A stretch of 64,000 nucleotides of DNA from Amycolatopsis orientalis DSM 43388 (GTDB lineage: Bacteria; Actinomycetota; Actinomycetes; Mycobacteriales; Pseudonocardiaceae). Position 1 is the first letter of the stretch. Each line of letters begins with the position of its first letter. Location of the stretch: assembly GCF_000411975.1 (NCBI RefSeq), contig NZ_ASXG01000124.1, forward strand, positions 29,070 to 93,069, written 5' to 3'. Positions 9,684 through 17,842 of the stretch are shown piece after piece. Position numbers and translations under genes: made by a program. The notes beneath the pieces are model-generated. The model was not told the origin of the DNA. It did not search any database and was given only the letters and a program-made list of their open reading frames with translations.

Positions 9684-9816
9684 CTCTGCGAAATCTTGTC
9701 ACCGACACGAGGCCCACGTCGGCAGGACCGTACGTAGAGATGCCGAAGCGAGGGTCAACGCGGCGTTGCCCCTCGCCGAACTCAAGCTTGGGCTCGGTGA
9801 GGATCTCGACGTACAT
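9684..9816 (-). pseudogene. N-terminal remnant resembling a prokaryotic Argonaute (Piwi-domain) protein
   Basis: On the minus strand the frame from 9816 reads YVEILTEPKLEFGEGQRRVD, then PRFGISTYGPADVG. This matches my memory of the start of Piwi-domain proteins (EPxLEFGxGQRxxDPRxGLxxYGP). The frame runs straight into the distal end of the CRISPR array, so at most about 44 residues of gene sequence survive. The stretch 9817-10114 beyond it holds nothing else I can support. The family assignment is from pattern memory only. Confidence 0.35.
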
Positions 9817-10114
9817 CAGCTACTTTTCCGACGGCGGCGGCCTCCAGAGCGTGGCGGCCGGTCGGTTGTATGTCGACGTGCGCTTGGCGCGGGTCGATCT
9901 TGATGCTGCTAGCCGCGCGCCGGGAGGCGGCAGGCGGCGACTTCGGTCGAGCGGGGTTTCGGCAGAAAGGTGGAAATAGTCCGGTTAGGACCGTCTGGTC
10001 AGTGGCGATCGTCCTCGGGGCAGGGGACTTTGGCCACTACATCTGCCGTCGCGGGGGCGAACACCATGCCTGCAGACAGCAGGCCGGCGATACGGCCGGA
10101 TCAGGAGGTATGGC

Positions 10115-10282
10115 ATGGCTGTTTTCGCCCGCGGGCCGGTGGATCTGAACACCACCGGTCACTACCTGCATTGGGGCGTCATCCAGATCTCGGTGGCGAA
10201 CCTCGTCGTCATCCTGTTGATGCTGCTGGTGTTCGCGCTGGCCATCGCGTTGCCGTTTCCCCGGGGAGGCGACCGGCGATGA
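10115..10282 (+). CDS. Small single-pass membrane protein of a cytochrome b operon
   Basis: 55-residue protein (MAVFARGPVDLNTTGHYL...) with one strong transmembrane segment (VANLVVILLMLLVFALAIAL) near the C-terminus. A good Shine-Dalgarno (AGGAGG, 10103-10108) precedes the ATG, and the stop overlaps the next start (ATGA at 10279). A small protein of this kind ahead of a cytochrome b-like gene is a layout I associate with actinobacteria. It is probably an accessory membrane subunit; no catalytic residues are visible. Confidence 0.8.
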   Translation: MAVFARGPVDLNTTGHYLHWGVIQISVANLVVILLMLLVFALAIALPFPRGGDRR

Positions 10283-10986
10283 GCACGGAACCAGGCAAGG
10301 GGCAAACGCGAACGGACGAGTTCGGCGACGGCGTGGACCCACGGAACTGGACCGCTCGCCTGCGGCGACGGGCGGTGCGCGCACTGCCGCCGGACAGGCT
10401 GATGCCCGACCGTCAGCCGGCATACGTGTCGAGCTGGATCTACGTCTTCGGGGTGCTGACCCTCACCGCGCTGATCTGGGTGATCTTCTCCGGCACCTGG
10501 CTGGCACTGGAAGGCCCGGTGTGGTGGCACACCTCGCCGGTCGGGCATTTCGTGAACTCCCTGCACCTGTGGGGCGTGGAACTCTTCTTCTTCTTCATGG
10601 TCATCCACCTGTGGGGCAAGTTCTTCATGGCCGCCTGGCGCGGCCGGCGCGCGGCAACCTGGGTGACGGGCTCGATCGCGTTCCTCGGCTCGATCGCCAC
10701 CGCGTTCACCGGATATCTGGTACAGACCAACTTCGATGCACAGTGGATCTCGACCCAGGCGAAGGACGGCCTCAACTCTGTCGGCATCGGAGCCTGGTTC
10801 AACGTCCTCGACACCGGGCAGATGCTGCTCTGGCACGTGCTGCTGCTCCCACTGGTACTGGGCGTCCTCATCGTCTGGCACATCCTGCTGGTACGCAGGC
10901 GCGGGGTGGTCCCCCCAATCGGGGCCGAGCCCGAGGAGCAGGAACAGCTGGCGGCTGCACCGGAGACAGAAGGGACGCGACGATGA
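10279..10986 (+). CDS. Cytochrome b N-terminal domain membrane protein
   Basis: 235-residue multi-pass membrane protein of the cytochrome b/b6 N-terminal family. After a hydrophilic, Arg-rich N-terminus come helices with candidate haem-ligand histidines in FVNSLHLWGVELFFFFMVIH and in WHVLLLPLVLGVLIVWHILL, plus TGYLVQTNFDAQW between helices. It has no cytochrome b C-terminal domain or Rieske partner here, so a full bc1 complex is not encoded. The start at 10279 is fixed by the ATGA overlap with the small membrane gene; the stop overlaps the next gene. It may act in a specialised quinone- or iron-related electron transfer, but the role is not known. Confidence 0.85.
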   Translation: MSTEPGKGQTRTDEFGDGVDPRNWTARLRRRAVRALPPDRLMPDRQPAYVSSWIYVFGVLTLTALIWVIFSGTWLALEGPVWWHTSPVGHFVNSLHLWGVELFFFFMVIHLWGKFFMAAWRGRRAATWVTGSIAFLGSIATAFTGYLVQTNFDAQWISTQAKDGLNSVGIGAWFNVLDTGQMLLWHVLLLPLVLGVLIVWHILLVRRRGVVPPIGAEPEEQEQLAAAPETEGTRR

Positions 10987-11981
10987 CGACCCGAACCGGC
11001 ACGCGACCGAGCAAGCGCCACCACGCCGACGGGCCGTGGCGCGGCCCGACGCGGCACTACGACCTGGTCAAGGAGTTCGTCATCGCGCTGGTCGTGACCG
11101 GCATGCTGACGGCTTTGCTCGCCACCGTACTCAGCTCGCCAGACGATCACGCCATCAGCCTGCGTCAGTGGGCCAACGCGGATCCGGCGGACTTCGTGAC
11201 CACCACCGTCACCGAACTCGGCGGTACCAGCGACACAGCGACCTACGGCCCCCCGTACAACGACAGCAGCCAAGGGCAGCACATGGGACCGGTCACGCTG
11301 CAGAAGTGGGGCGGCATACGGGAACCGGTCGACCCGGCCACCGACTTCGTGCTCGGCCCGCTGAAGGCGGTTCCGGATGACCCGCGCCTGACGCAGGCGC
11401 TGCGGACCTACACCTCGGCTTCGGCTGCCCAGCAGCTGCGCTGGGCCGGTGACTACGACGACGCGCTGAGCAAGGCTCCTGGCAACGACCCCGCCAAGGT
11501 CGCACCGGGAGACTACGGGCCCGTACCCGTGCTGACCGGCCGCCTGCTCCGGCTGGCCCAGACCGGCGGCCTTGATAGCGCGCTCGTCGGCAACAGCGGG
11601 TTCTACACCACGAACTACACCAAACCCCTGCTGTTCCTCGCCGACGGAGGCTACTTCGCCGGCATCGCCGACTCCCGGCACCTCTCGGGCGACCAGTGGG
11701 GCATGATGAACGAGACCGGCAACTACCCCGGCCAGGCGTGGCTGTGGCTCTACACGTTCTGGTACCAGATCCCGTCGTTCGCACACTCCGACAACGCCGA
11801 TGCCTGGATCTGGGCACTGATGGCGCTACTGAGCCTGATCCTGATCTGCGTGCCGTTCATCCCCGGACTGCGCAGCGTGCCCCGCCTGGTCGGGCTCCAC
11901 CGCCTGATCTGGCGACGCTACCACCGCGACCACCCACCAGCCACGGCAACACAGGGACCGGCTCACCCACCGGACTCCTGA
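10983..11981 (+). CDS. Membrane-anchored partner of cytochrome b protein, function unknown
   Basis: 332-residue protein with an N-terminal transmembrane helix (EFVIALVVTGMLTALLATVL), a large extracytoplasmic domain of about 230 residues, and a C-terminal transmembrane helix (WIWALMALLSLILICVPFIP) followed by a basic tail. The ATG at 10983 overlaps the cytochrome b stop. The topology and coupling suggest it forms a complex with the preceding two proteins, with the soluble domain outside the cell membrane. I do not recognise catalytic motifs. Confidence 0.8.
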   Translation: MTTRTGTRPSKRHHADGPWRGPTRHYDLVKEFVIALVVTGMLTALLATVLSSPDDHAISLRQWANADPADFVTTTVTELGGTSDTATYGPPYNDSSQGQHMGPVTLQKWGGIREPVDPATDFVLGPLKAVPDDPRLTQALRTYTSASAAQQLRWAGDYDDALSKAPGNDPAKVAPGDYGPVPVLTGRLLRLAQTGGLDSALVGNSGFYTTNYTKPLLFLADGGYFAGIADSRHLSGDQWGMMNETGNYPGQAWLWLYTFWYQIPSFAHSDNADAWIWALMALLSLILICVPFIPGLRSVPRLVGLHRLIWRRYHRDHPPATATQGPAHPPDS

Positions 11982-12390
11982 ACCCCTCGCCCGGGCCTCA
12001 CAAGTTCCGCGAGCAGCGCGCGGACCATCCGGTCGATCTCGTCGTGGATCCGCCGGACCTCCCCGACCGGCCTGTCCGCAGGGGTCGTCGAGCTGCCAGT
12101 CCAGATAACGCTTGCCGGGAAAGACCGGGCACGCGTCGCTGCAGCTCATCCTGATCACGACGTCGGCCGCGCGGACGGCCTCCCGTGGTCAGCGGCTCCG
12201 GGAACTCCCGCGACAGGTCGAAGCCGAGCTGGCCCATGACCGTCACCACGGCGGGATTGAGGGTGTTCGCCGGCACCGACCCGGCCGAGCGCACCGTGAC
12301 CGCGCCGCGCGCGTGGTGGTCCAGCAACGCGGCCGCCATCTGCGAGCGACCCGCGTTGTGCACGCAGACGAACAGCACCTCAGGCGTCAG
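11963..12390 (-). pseudogene. arsC: Frameshifted arsenate reductase (low-molecular-weight PTP type)
   Basis: The minus strand encodes LFVCVHNAGRSQMAAALL (Cys-loop of an ArsC/LMW-PTP), SAGSVPANTLNPAVVTVMGQ and LGFDLSREFPEPLT. The frame then shifts to MIRMSCSDACPVFPGKRYLD, and again to GEVRRIHDEIDRMVRALLAE near the end. All parts of one ArsC are present in order but in three frames, so the gene is dead unless there are sequencing errors. Its 3' end overlaps the end of the preceding plus-strand gene by 19 bp. Confidence 0.8.
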
Positions 12391-12391
12391 G

Positions 12392-13000
12392 TTTGCCTCA
12401 TCGTGGACGAAGGGCGAACGAGACGTACACCAGCGCGAGGAGCACGGGCACCTCGATCAGCGGGCCGACCACCCCGGCGAGCGCCGGCCCGCTCGTGGCG
12501 CCGAACGTGGCGATCGCGACCGCGATGGCCAGCTCGAAGTTGTCGCCCGCCGCGGTGAACGCGAGCGTGGTGGTCCGCTCGTAGCTCTGCCCGCGCGCCT
12601 TCCCCAGCGCGTACGACCCGGCCCATCACGGCGAAACAGGCCAGCGGCGACAGCGCGATACGCGCGACGTCGAGAGGATGGCCGGTGATCTGGTGCCCCT
12701 GCAGCGCGAACAGCACGACGGGCCCGACCTTGGCGACCAGCGGGATGCTGAGGAAGATCAGCACACTCTTGGCGATCCACCATCCCGACACGGCCAGTTG
12801 CGTGGTCGGCAGACCGAGCCAGCCGAGCAGCACCGACAGGTAGAACCAGCCCAGCACCCCGAACATGAGCACCTGGAACACGGAGTTCAGCGCCACGAGC
12901 ACGCCGCAGCCTCCCGGTCGCCGCACGCCAGGTCGTTCCAGATGATCACCATCGCGATGCACCACCCCGATCATGCGCGCGTGGGCCGCGCGGGGCTTCG
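12392..13000 (-). pseudogene. Degenerate ACR3-type arsenite efflux transporter
   Basis: Directly upstream of the arsC remnant on the same strand. Fragments in several frames match ACR3: VALNSVFQVLMFGVLGWFYL and AVSGWWIAKSVLIFLSIPLV; then, after a frameshift near 12610, GDNFELAIAVAIATFGATSG and PALAGVVGPLIEVPVLLALV. The ACR3 signature GDNFELA is visible. The N-terminal third is missing or scrambled. ArsC and ACR3 normally form one ars operon, so this is a relic of a resistance operon. Confidence 0.75.
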
Positions 13001-13163
13001 CCGTGGAACGGCACGTACGGATCGCTCCACAGATCCGTCCCGGAGGCCCGGATGCCTGAGAAGATCCCGAAAGCCCAACCCGACGGCATTTCCCAGGTCC
13101 CGACATCAGACAGGCCGGCAGGCGCGCAGCACGGCCCCCCAGCCCTCCGGCTCTGTTTTCCGC

Positions 13164-13520
13164 TCACGAGATTTTCATGAGCGCCGACAACGTCGAGGGG
13201 GCGTAGACCCCGCCGAACAGTGCCCTCATCCCACCCGAGCGCACGACATCGACATCGTCGATGCAGTCCGCGCCCGCGCACATTCCCGCGATCAGCGTGC
13301 CCAGTTTCGGGCCAGGGTTCGCCGATCCGGACGCGATACGCGGCGCGGCGATGGACACTTTCTCCGCCAGCAGCTGCGGCAGTCCGGTCTGCTCAGCCAG
13401 GGCCATCACTGGCACCAGCCCGGCCGGCGACACGAGATGGTCATCGTCGAATAGCGCCGACTCTTCGGCGAACCTGTGCGAGACTTGCACTCGAAGTGCC
13501 TTCCAAGGCTGGGTCCGATT
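13164..13520 (-). pseudogene. IS1380-family transposase, N-terminal fragment
   Basis: About 115 residues match the N-terminus of IS1380 transposases: DDDHLVSPAGLVPVMALAEQ, GSANPGPKLGTLIAGMCAGA and DCIDDVDVVRSGGMRALFGG. The frame ends at 13164, after VYAPSTLSALMKIS, far short of a full transposase of over 400 residues, so only the 5' end of the element remains. It adjoins the decayed ars genes, which suggests this IS took part in their decay. Confidence 0.8.
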
Positions 13521-13562
13521 GCTGCGTGAGAACTCCAATCATCCCAGCTCAGAAGGCACTTC
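13493..13562. repeat. Inverted repeat upstream of the IS1380 remnant
   Basis: Arms at 13493-13513 (GAAGTGCCTTCCAAGGCTGGG) and 13543-13562 (reverse complement GAAGTGCCTTCTGAGCTGGG) are near-perfect inverted copies around a 29-nt centre. They lie just upstream of the transposase fragment on its own strand. They may be the transposon terminal region or a regulatory hairpin. Confidence 0.6.
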
Positions 13563-13690
13563 TCCTATTTCGACACGCCCACCGGACCCCACCCGTCGGT
13601 GGATCGAGGCTTAGTAAGCAAGCCGCGATGAAGTGCCTGCATTTGTGACCCGCAGCGTCCTGAGTGAGTGTCTGGTCAGGCTTGTGCGGT

Positions 13691-14386
13691 TCAGCTTGCT
13701 GATTCGGTGGGCGGGGTCGTTTTTTCCGTGGAGCGGATGGAGTGCCAGGCCGCGCGGATGTGGCTGCGCATGACCGACTCGGCCCAGTTTTCGTCGCCTG
13801 CGGCGAGTGCGGTCACCAGTTCGTGGTGGTGGGCCAGGCTGCGCAGCAGGGCCTCCGGGGTGTAGCGCGCGAACGTTCGCCAGACCAGCGGCACCTGGAT
13901 TACCGAGGCGGTCACGTTGTTCAGGCGCTCGTTGTCGGCGCTTTTCAGGATCATTTGGTGGAACTGGTTGTTCAGTTCGGTGAGCTTATCCACGTCAGAG
14001 GGGTGGCCGCCGGGGGCCAGCTCGTCCATCCGGCAGGCCATTTCGTTCAGTTTGGTCACGTCTGCTGTGCCGGCGATGGCGGCGAGCCGGCAGCCCCACG
14101 GTTCCAGCACCGAGCGCAGGCTGAAGATCTCGTCCAGGTCCCGTTCGCTCCAGCTTTGCACCTGCACGCCGCGGTGGCGCTCGTAGCGCACCAGCCCTTC
14201 TGCGGTCAGCCTGCGGAACGCCTCGCGGACGGGGGTACGGCTGACCCTGGTCGACTCGGCCATCTCACTCTCGCGCAGCCATTCACCCGCAGCCCGTCGG
14301 CCGGACAGGATCTCCTCGCGGATCAGCCGGTAGGCGTGATCCGCCGCGTGCACGGTGTCGGGGTGGTCCCGATTGGCGTCGCTCAT
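13691..14386 (-). CDS. GntR-family transcriptional regulator, FCD subfamily
   Basis: 231-residue regulator. The N-terminal winged HTH is visible in AYRLIREEILSGRRAAGEWL then SRTPVREAFRRLTAEGLV. The C-terminal all-helical FCD ligand domain includes EIFSLRSVLEPWGCRLAA, NNQFHQMILKSADNERL and a late HHHELVTALAAGDENWAE helix. I start at ATG 14386; a TTG at 14392 is also possible. The gene is divergent from the CoA-transferase/hydantoinase operon with about 150 bp between, so it most likely senses a pathway intermediate and represses that operon. Confidence 0.88.
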   Translation of the reverse strand: MSDANRDHPDTVHAADHAYRLIREEILSGRRAAGEWLRESEMAESTRVSRTPVREAFRRLTAEGLVRYERHRGVQVQSWSERDLDEIFSLRSVLEPWGCRLAAIAGTADVTKLNEMACRMDELAPGGHPSDVDKLTELNNQFHQMILKSADNERLNNVTASVIQVPLVWRTFARYTPEALLRSLAHHHELVTALAAGDENWAESVMRSHIRAAWHSIRSTEKTTPPTESAS

Positions 14387-14412
14387 TGTCAAGGACAGTA
14401 GCGACCAGAAAA

Positions 14413-14424
14413 GTTGTATGCAAC
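14413..14424. promoter_or_regulatory. Putative GntR/FCD operator, copy 1
   Basis: GTTGTATGCAAC, a near-palindrome of the TTGTAYRCAA type bound by FCD-type GntR regulators, lies 26 bp upstream of the regulator's ATG. The 11-mer TTGTATGCAAC recurs at 14510-14520. Placement suggests autoregulation. Confidence 0.6.
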
Positions 14425-14509
14425 ATTTCGGATCGTGCGTTGACAGCGCACGTCCAGTCGCATAACTTCCAGTGAATCATGTCGACACTTGATGACAGAT
14501 GACAGTTGA

Positions 14510-14520
14510 TTGTATGCAAC
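14510..14520. promoter_or_regulatory. Putative GntR/FCD operator, copy 2
   Basis: Second exact copy of TTGTATGCAAC, 20 bp before the ATG of the CoA-transferase. Two identical sites in a divergent intergenic region, one by each gene, fit a shared repressor controlling both directions. Confidence 0.6.
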
Positions 14521-14539
14521 TGTGTGGATGGGTGGATCT

Positions 14540-15739
14540 ATGAGTAACCCGATGCCCCTGGATGACGTCCGGGTCGTGGAGCTCGGTCAGCTGCTGGCCG
14601 GACCGTTTTGCGGCCAACTCCTTGGGGATTTCGGCGCTGAAGTGATCAAGGTCGAGGACCCGAAGGGTGGCGATCCGATGCGCCAGTGGGGTCGTGAGCG
14701 CCCGTACGGCAAGTCTCTGTGGTGGCCGGTGGTGGCCAGGAACAAGAAGTCGGTCACCGCGAACCTGCGTTCCGGGGCGGGCCAGGACATCGTGCGCAGG
14801 CTGATCGAGAGCGCGGACGTCCTCGTGGAGAATTTCCGCCCTGGCACCCTGGAGCGTTGGGGGCTCTCGCCGGAGAAGCTGTGGGAGCTCAACCCCAGGC
14901 TGATCATCACCAGGGTGAGTGGTTTCGGTCAGACCGGCCCTTACTCCTCCCGCGCGGGCTACGGCTCTATCGGTGAGGCGATGGGGGGAATCCGGTATGT
15001 GACTGGTGATCCGGACCGGCCCCCGTCACGGGCCGGTATCTCGCTCGGTGACTCGCTCGCTGCCACTTTCGCGTGTGTCGGCACGCTGGTCGCGCTGCAC
15101 CAGCGGGCGCGCACCGGGCGGGGCCAGGTCGTCGACTCGGCCATCTACGAGGCCGTGCTGGCGATGATGGAATCGCTCATCCCGGAATATCAGATCGCCG
15201 GGTACCAGCGGGCGCGTACGGGTTCCACGCTGCCGAACGTGGCTCCCAGCAACGTCTACCCGACGGCCGACGGCGAGATCATCCTCATCGCCGCCAACCA
15301 GGACACAGTGTTCAAGCGGCTCGCCGAGGCGATGGACCGTCCGGAACTGGCCACCGACAAGCGGTACGCCACGCACGGCGCTCGCGGCGAGTCGATGGCG
15401 GAGCTGGACAACCTCATCGCCGGATGGAGTGCCAAGTACACCGCCGACGATCTGCTGTCCAAACTGAACGAGCACGGTGTGCCCGCAGGCCGGATCTACC
15501 AGGCCAAGGACATGCTCGCCGACCCGCACTTCGCCGCGCGCGAGGCGATCACCCGGCTGATTCACCCCGAACTGGGGGAATTCGCCATGCACAACGTGGT
15601 GCCCAAGCTCTCCGAGAGTCCCGGCCGGATCCGGCACGTCGGACCGGAACTCGGTGAGCACAACGACGAGATCTATCGCGACCTGCTGGGACTTGGCGAC
15701 GACGACGTTGTCTCGTTGCGCTCGGCCGGTGTCATCTGA
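14540..15739 (+). CDS. Class III (CaiB/BaiF-type) CoA-transferase
   Basis: 399-residue enzyme of the formyl-CoA transferase family, which moves CoA between carboxylic acids. The N-terminal GQLLAGPFCGQLLGDFGAEV then IKVEDPKGGDPMR is a family signature; the likely catalytic Asp lies in RAGISLGDSLAATFA. FRPGTLERWGLSPE and VSGFGQTGPYSSRAGYG are also typical. ATG 14540 (MSNPMPLDD) is the best start; an in-frame TTG at 14510 would place the operator inside the gene. First gene of the operon. The substrate is not evident from sequence. Confidence 0.88.
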   Translation: MSNPMPLDDVRVVELGQLLAGPFCGQLLGDFGAEVIKVEDPKGGDPMRQWGRERPYGKSLWWPVVARNKKSVTANLRSGAGQDIVRRLIESADVLVENFRPGTLERWGLSPEKLWELNPRLIITRVSGFGQTGPYSSRAGYGSIGEAMGGIRYVTGDPDRPPSRAGISLGDSLAATFACVGTLVALHQRARTGRGQVVDSAIYEAVLAMMESLIPEYQIAGYQRARTGSTLPNVAPSNVYPTADGEIILIAANQDTVFKRLAEAMDRPELATDKRYATHGARGESMAELDNLIAGWSAKYTADDLLSKLNEHGVPAGRIYQAKDMLADPHFAAREAITRLIHPELGEFAMHNVVPKLSESPGRIRHVGPELGEHNDEIYRDLLGLGDDDVVSLRSAGVI

Positions 15740-15749
15740 GGAGGAGACT

Positions 15750-17840
15750 GTGACCTACCGGCTCGGCGTGGACGTGGGGGGCACGTTCACCGACATCCTG
15801 TTGATCGACGAGGATTCCGGTCAGACCTACCGGGCGAAGACCTCGTCCACTCCGGAGGACCAGTCCATCGGCGTCCTGCGCGGTATCGAGCGGGCCTGTG
15901 AACTCGCGAACGTGTCGCTGTCGGAGATCCGTGAGGTCTTCCACGGCACGACCGTCGCCACCAACGCGATCCTGGAGGACAAGGGTGCCCGGGTCGGCCT
16001 GGTCACCACCGAGGGCTTCCGCCAGGTCCTTCAGATCGCCCGTTCGTTCGTGCCCGGCGGTCTGGCGGGCTGGATCATCTGGCCGAAGCCGGAGCCGCTG
16101 GCCGCTCTGGAGGACACTGTCGAGGTTCATGGCCGCATCGCGGCCGACGGCAGCGAGGTCGCCCCGCTCGACGAGGGCGACGTGCGCGCCAAGCTGGGCA
16201 AGCTGCGCGAGCAGGGCATCGAGGCGCTGAGTATCAGCCTGATCAACTCCTACGCCAACCCTGGTCACGAGCAGCGGGTGGCCGCGCTGGCCGCGGAAAT
16301 GCTGCCGGGTGTGCCGGTGTCGATCTCCTCCGCCGTGCTGCCCGAACTGCGGGAATACGAGCGCACCGTCACCACAGTGGCCAACGCCGCGGTACAGCCG
16401 CAGGTGGCCCTGTACGTGGACAACCTCGCGCGCAAGCTGAGCGATGCCGGCGTGGACGGCAGGCTGAGTATCCTGCGCAGCGACGGTGGTCTGGTTTCCG
16501 CCGACGTGGCCGCCGACAACCCGGTGAACCTGCTGCTGTCCGGTCCGGCCGGTGGGGTCACCGGTGCGACCTGGGTCGCCGAGCAGGCCGGGTTTCCCGA
16601 CTTCCTCACCTTCGACATGGGCGGTACGTCCACCGACGTGGCGCTGGTGCAGGGCCTTACCCCGCGTATCGGCCGGGAGACCAACGTCGGTGACCTCACC
16701 GTGCGGGCTACCTCGGTGGACGTGCGGACCGTCGGTGCCGGTGGCGGTTCGATCGCCCACGTGCCCGCGCTGACCCAGGCGCTGCGGGTCGGCCCGCAGT
16801 CCGCCGGTGCCTCCCCGGGCCCGGCCGTCTACGGCCACGGCGGCACCCAGCCGACGGTGACCGACGCCAACGTCATGCTCGGCTACCTGCCCACCGACCT
16901 GGCCGGTGGCGAGATCACCCTCGACCGCGGGGCCGCGCGGGCCGCGGTCAAGACGATCGCCGACGCCACCGGCCTGCACTCGGTGGAGGCCGCCGCGGCG
17001 GGCATCATCGACATCGTCAACGAGAACATGTTCGGTGCGCTGCGCCTGGTCTCGGTCCAGCAGGGCTTCGACCCGCGTGATTTCGCCCTGGTCGCCTTCG
17101 GTGGTGCGGGCCCGCTGCACGCCAACGCGCTGGGCAAGCTGACCGGTTCATGGCCGGTGATCATCCCGCCGTCACCCGGTGTCCTCTGCGCCTACGGCGA
17201 CGCGACCACCAACCTGCGCGACGAGGCCGCGCGCACCCTGGTCCGCCGGTTCGGCGAGCTGACCGACAAGAACCTGAAGGACCTGCTCACCGAGCTGGCC
17301 GGCAAGGCCCGCGCCACGCTCACCGAGCAGGGTGTGGCCGCCAGGGACCAGACCGTCGTCTACCAGGCCGACCTGCGGTACCACGGCCAGGGCTTCGAGA
17401 TCCCGGTCACCATCGCCTTCGACACCTTCGGTGACGAGGGCGAGGCGGGTCTCGACGGCCTGCGCCGAGCGTTCGACGCCGAGCACGAGCGGCTGTTCTC
17501 GTTCGTGCTGGACAACGAGCACGAGCTGGTGACCATCCGGGCTACCGCGCACGGGCCCCGGCCGGAGGTCACGACCGCGCAACTGGAGGAGGACGGCAAG
17601 GACTCGTCCCACGCGCTGTACACCACCAACACCATCTGGGTCGAGGGTGCCGAGGTCGAGGCGGGCATCTACGACCGCACGCTGCTGCGTGCGGGCAACA
17701 TGGTGACCGGTCCGGCGATCGTCACCGAGATGGACTCCACCACCCTGGTGCTGCCCGGGCACGCGGTCACGGTGCACGCCAGCGGCAGCCTCCTCATTCG
17801 CCCGGTCGACCAGACCGCCGACCGCACCTCGGAGAACTGA
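15750..17840 (+). CDS. hyuA: Hydantoinase A / oxoprolinase-type ATP-dependent subunit
   Basis: 696-residue protein with N-terminal LGVDVGGTFTDILLIDEDSG and HGTTVATNAILEDKGARVGL, then a core with SGPAGGVTGATWVAE, TFDMGGTSTDVALV and VGAGGGSIAHV. These ATP-binding motifs define the HyuA/acetone-carboxylase beta/caprolactamase alpha family. It starts at GTG 15750 behind a strong GAGGAG, 10 bp after the CoA-transferase stop. With HyuB it should form an ATP-dependent ring-opening amidase or a carboxylase; the two cannot be told apart from sequence. Confidence 0.92.
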   Translation: MTYRLGVDVGGTFTDILLIDEDSGQTYRAKTSSTPEDQSIGVLRGIERACELANVSLSEIREVFHGTTVATNAILEDKGARVGLVTTEGFRQVLQIARSFVPGGLAGWIIWPKPEPLAALEDTVEVHGRIAADGSEVAPLDEGDVRAKLGKLREQGIEALSISLINSYANPGHEQRVAALAAEMLPGVPVSISSAVLPELREYERTVTTVANAAVQPQVALYVDNLARKLSDAGVDGRLSILRSDGGLVSADVAADNPVNLLLSGPAGGVTGATWVAEQAGFPDFLTFDMGGTSTDVALVQGLTPRIGRETNVGDLTVRATSVDVRTVGAGGGSIAHVPALTQALRVGPQSAGASPGPAVYGHGGTQPTVTDANVMLGYLPTDLAGGEITLDRGAARAAVKTIADATGLHSVEAAAAGIIDIVNENMFGALRLVSVQQGFDPRDFALVAFGGAGPLHANALGKLTGSWPVIIPPSPGVLCAYGDATTNLRDEAARTLVRRFGELTDKNLKDLLTELAGKARATLTEQGVAARDQTVVYQADLRYHGQGFEIPVTIAFDTFGDEGEAGLDGLRRAFDAEHERLFSFVLDNEHELVTIRATAHGPRPEVTTAQLEEDGKDSSHALYTTNTIWVEGAEVEAGIYDRTLLRAGNMVTGPAIVTEMDSTTLVLPGHAVTVHASGSLLIRPVDQTADRTSEN

Positions 17841-17842
17841 CA

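Noticed and set aside
7297..9816. Long minus- and plus-strand open frames across the CRISPR array (repeated SSPPARGA, DHPRLRGEH, IIPACAGST peptides)
   Set aside because: They are translations of the identical repeats; 61-bp spacing keeps frames open without coding meaning.
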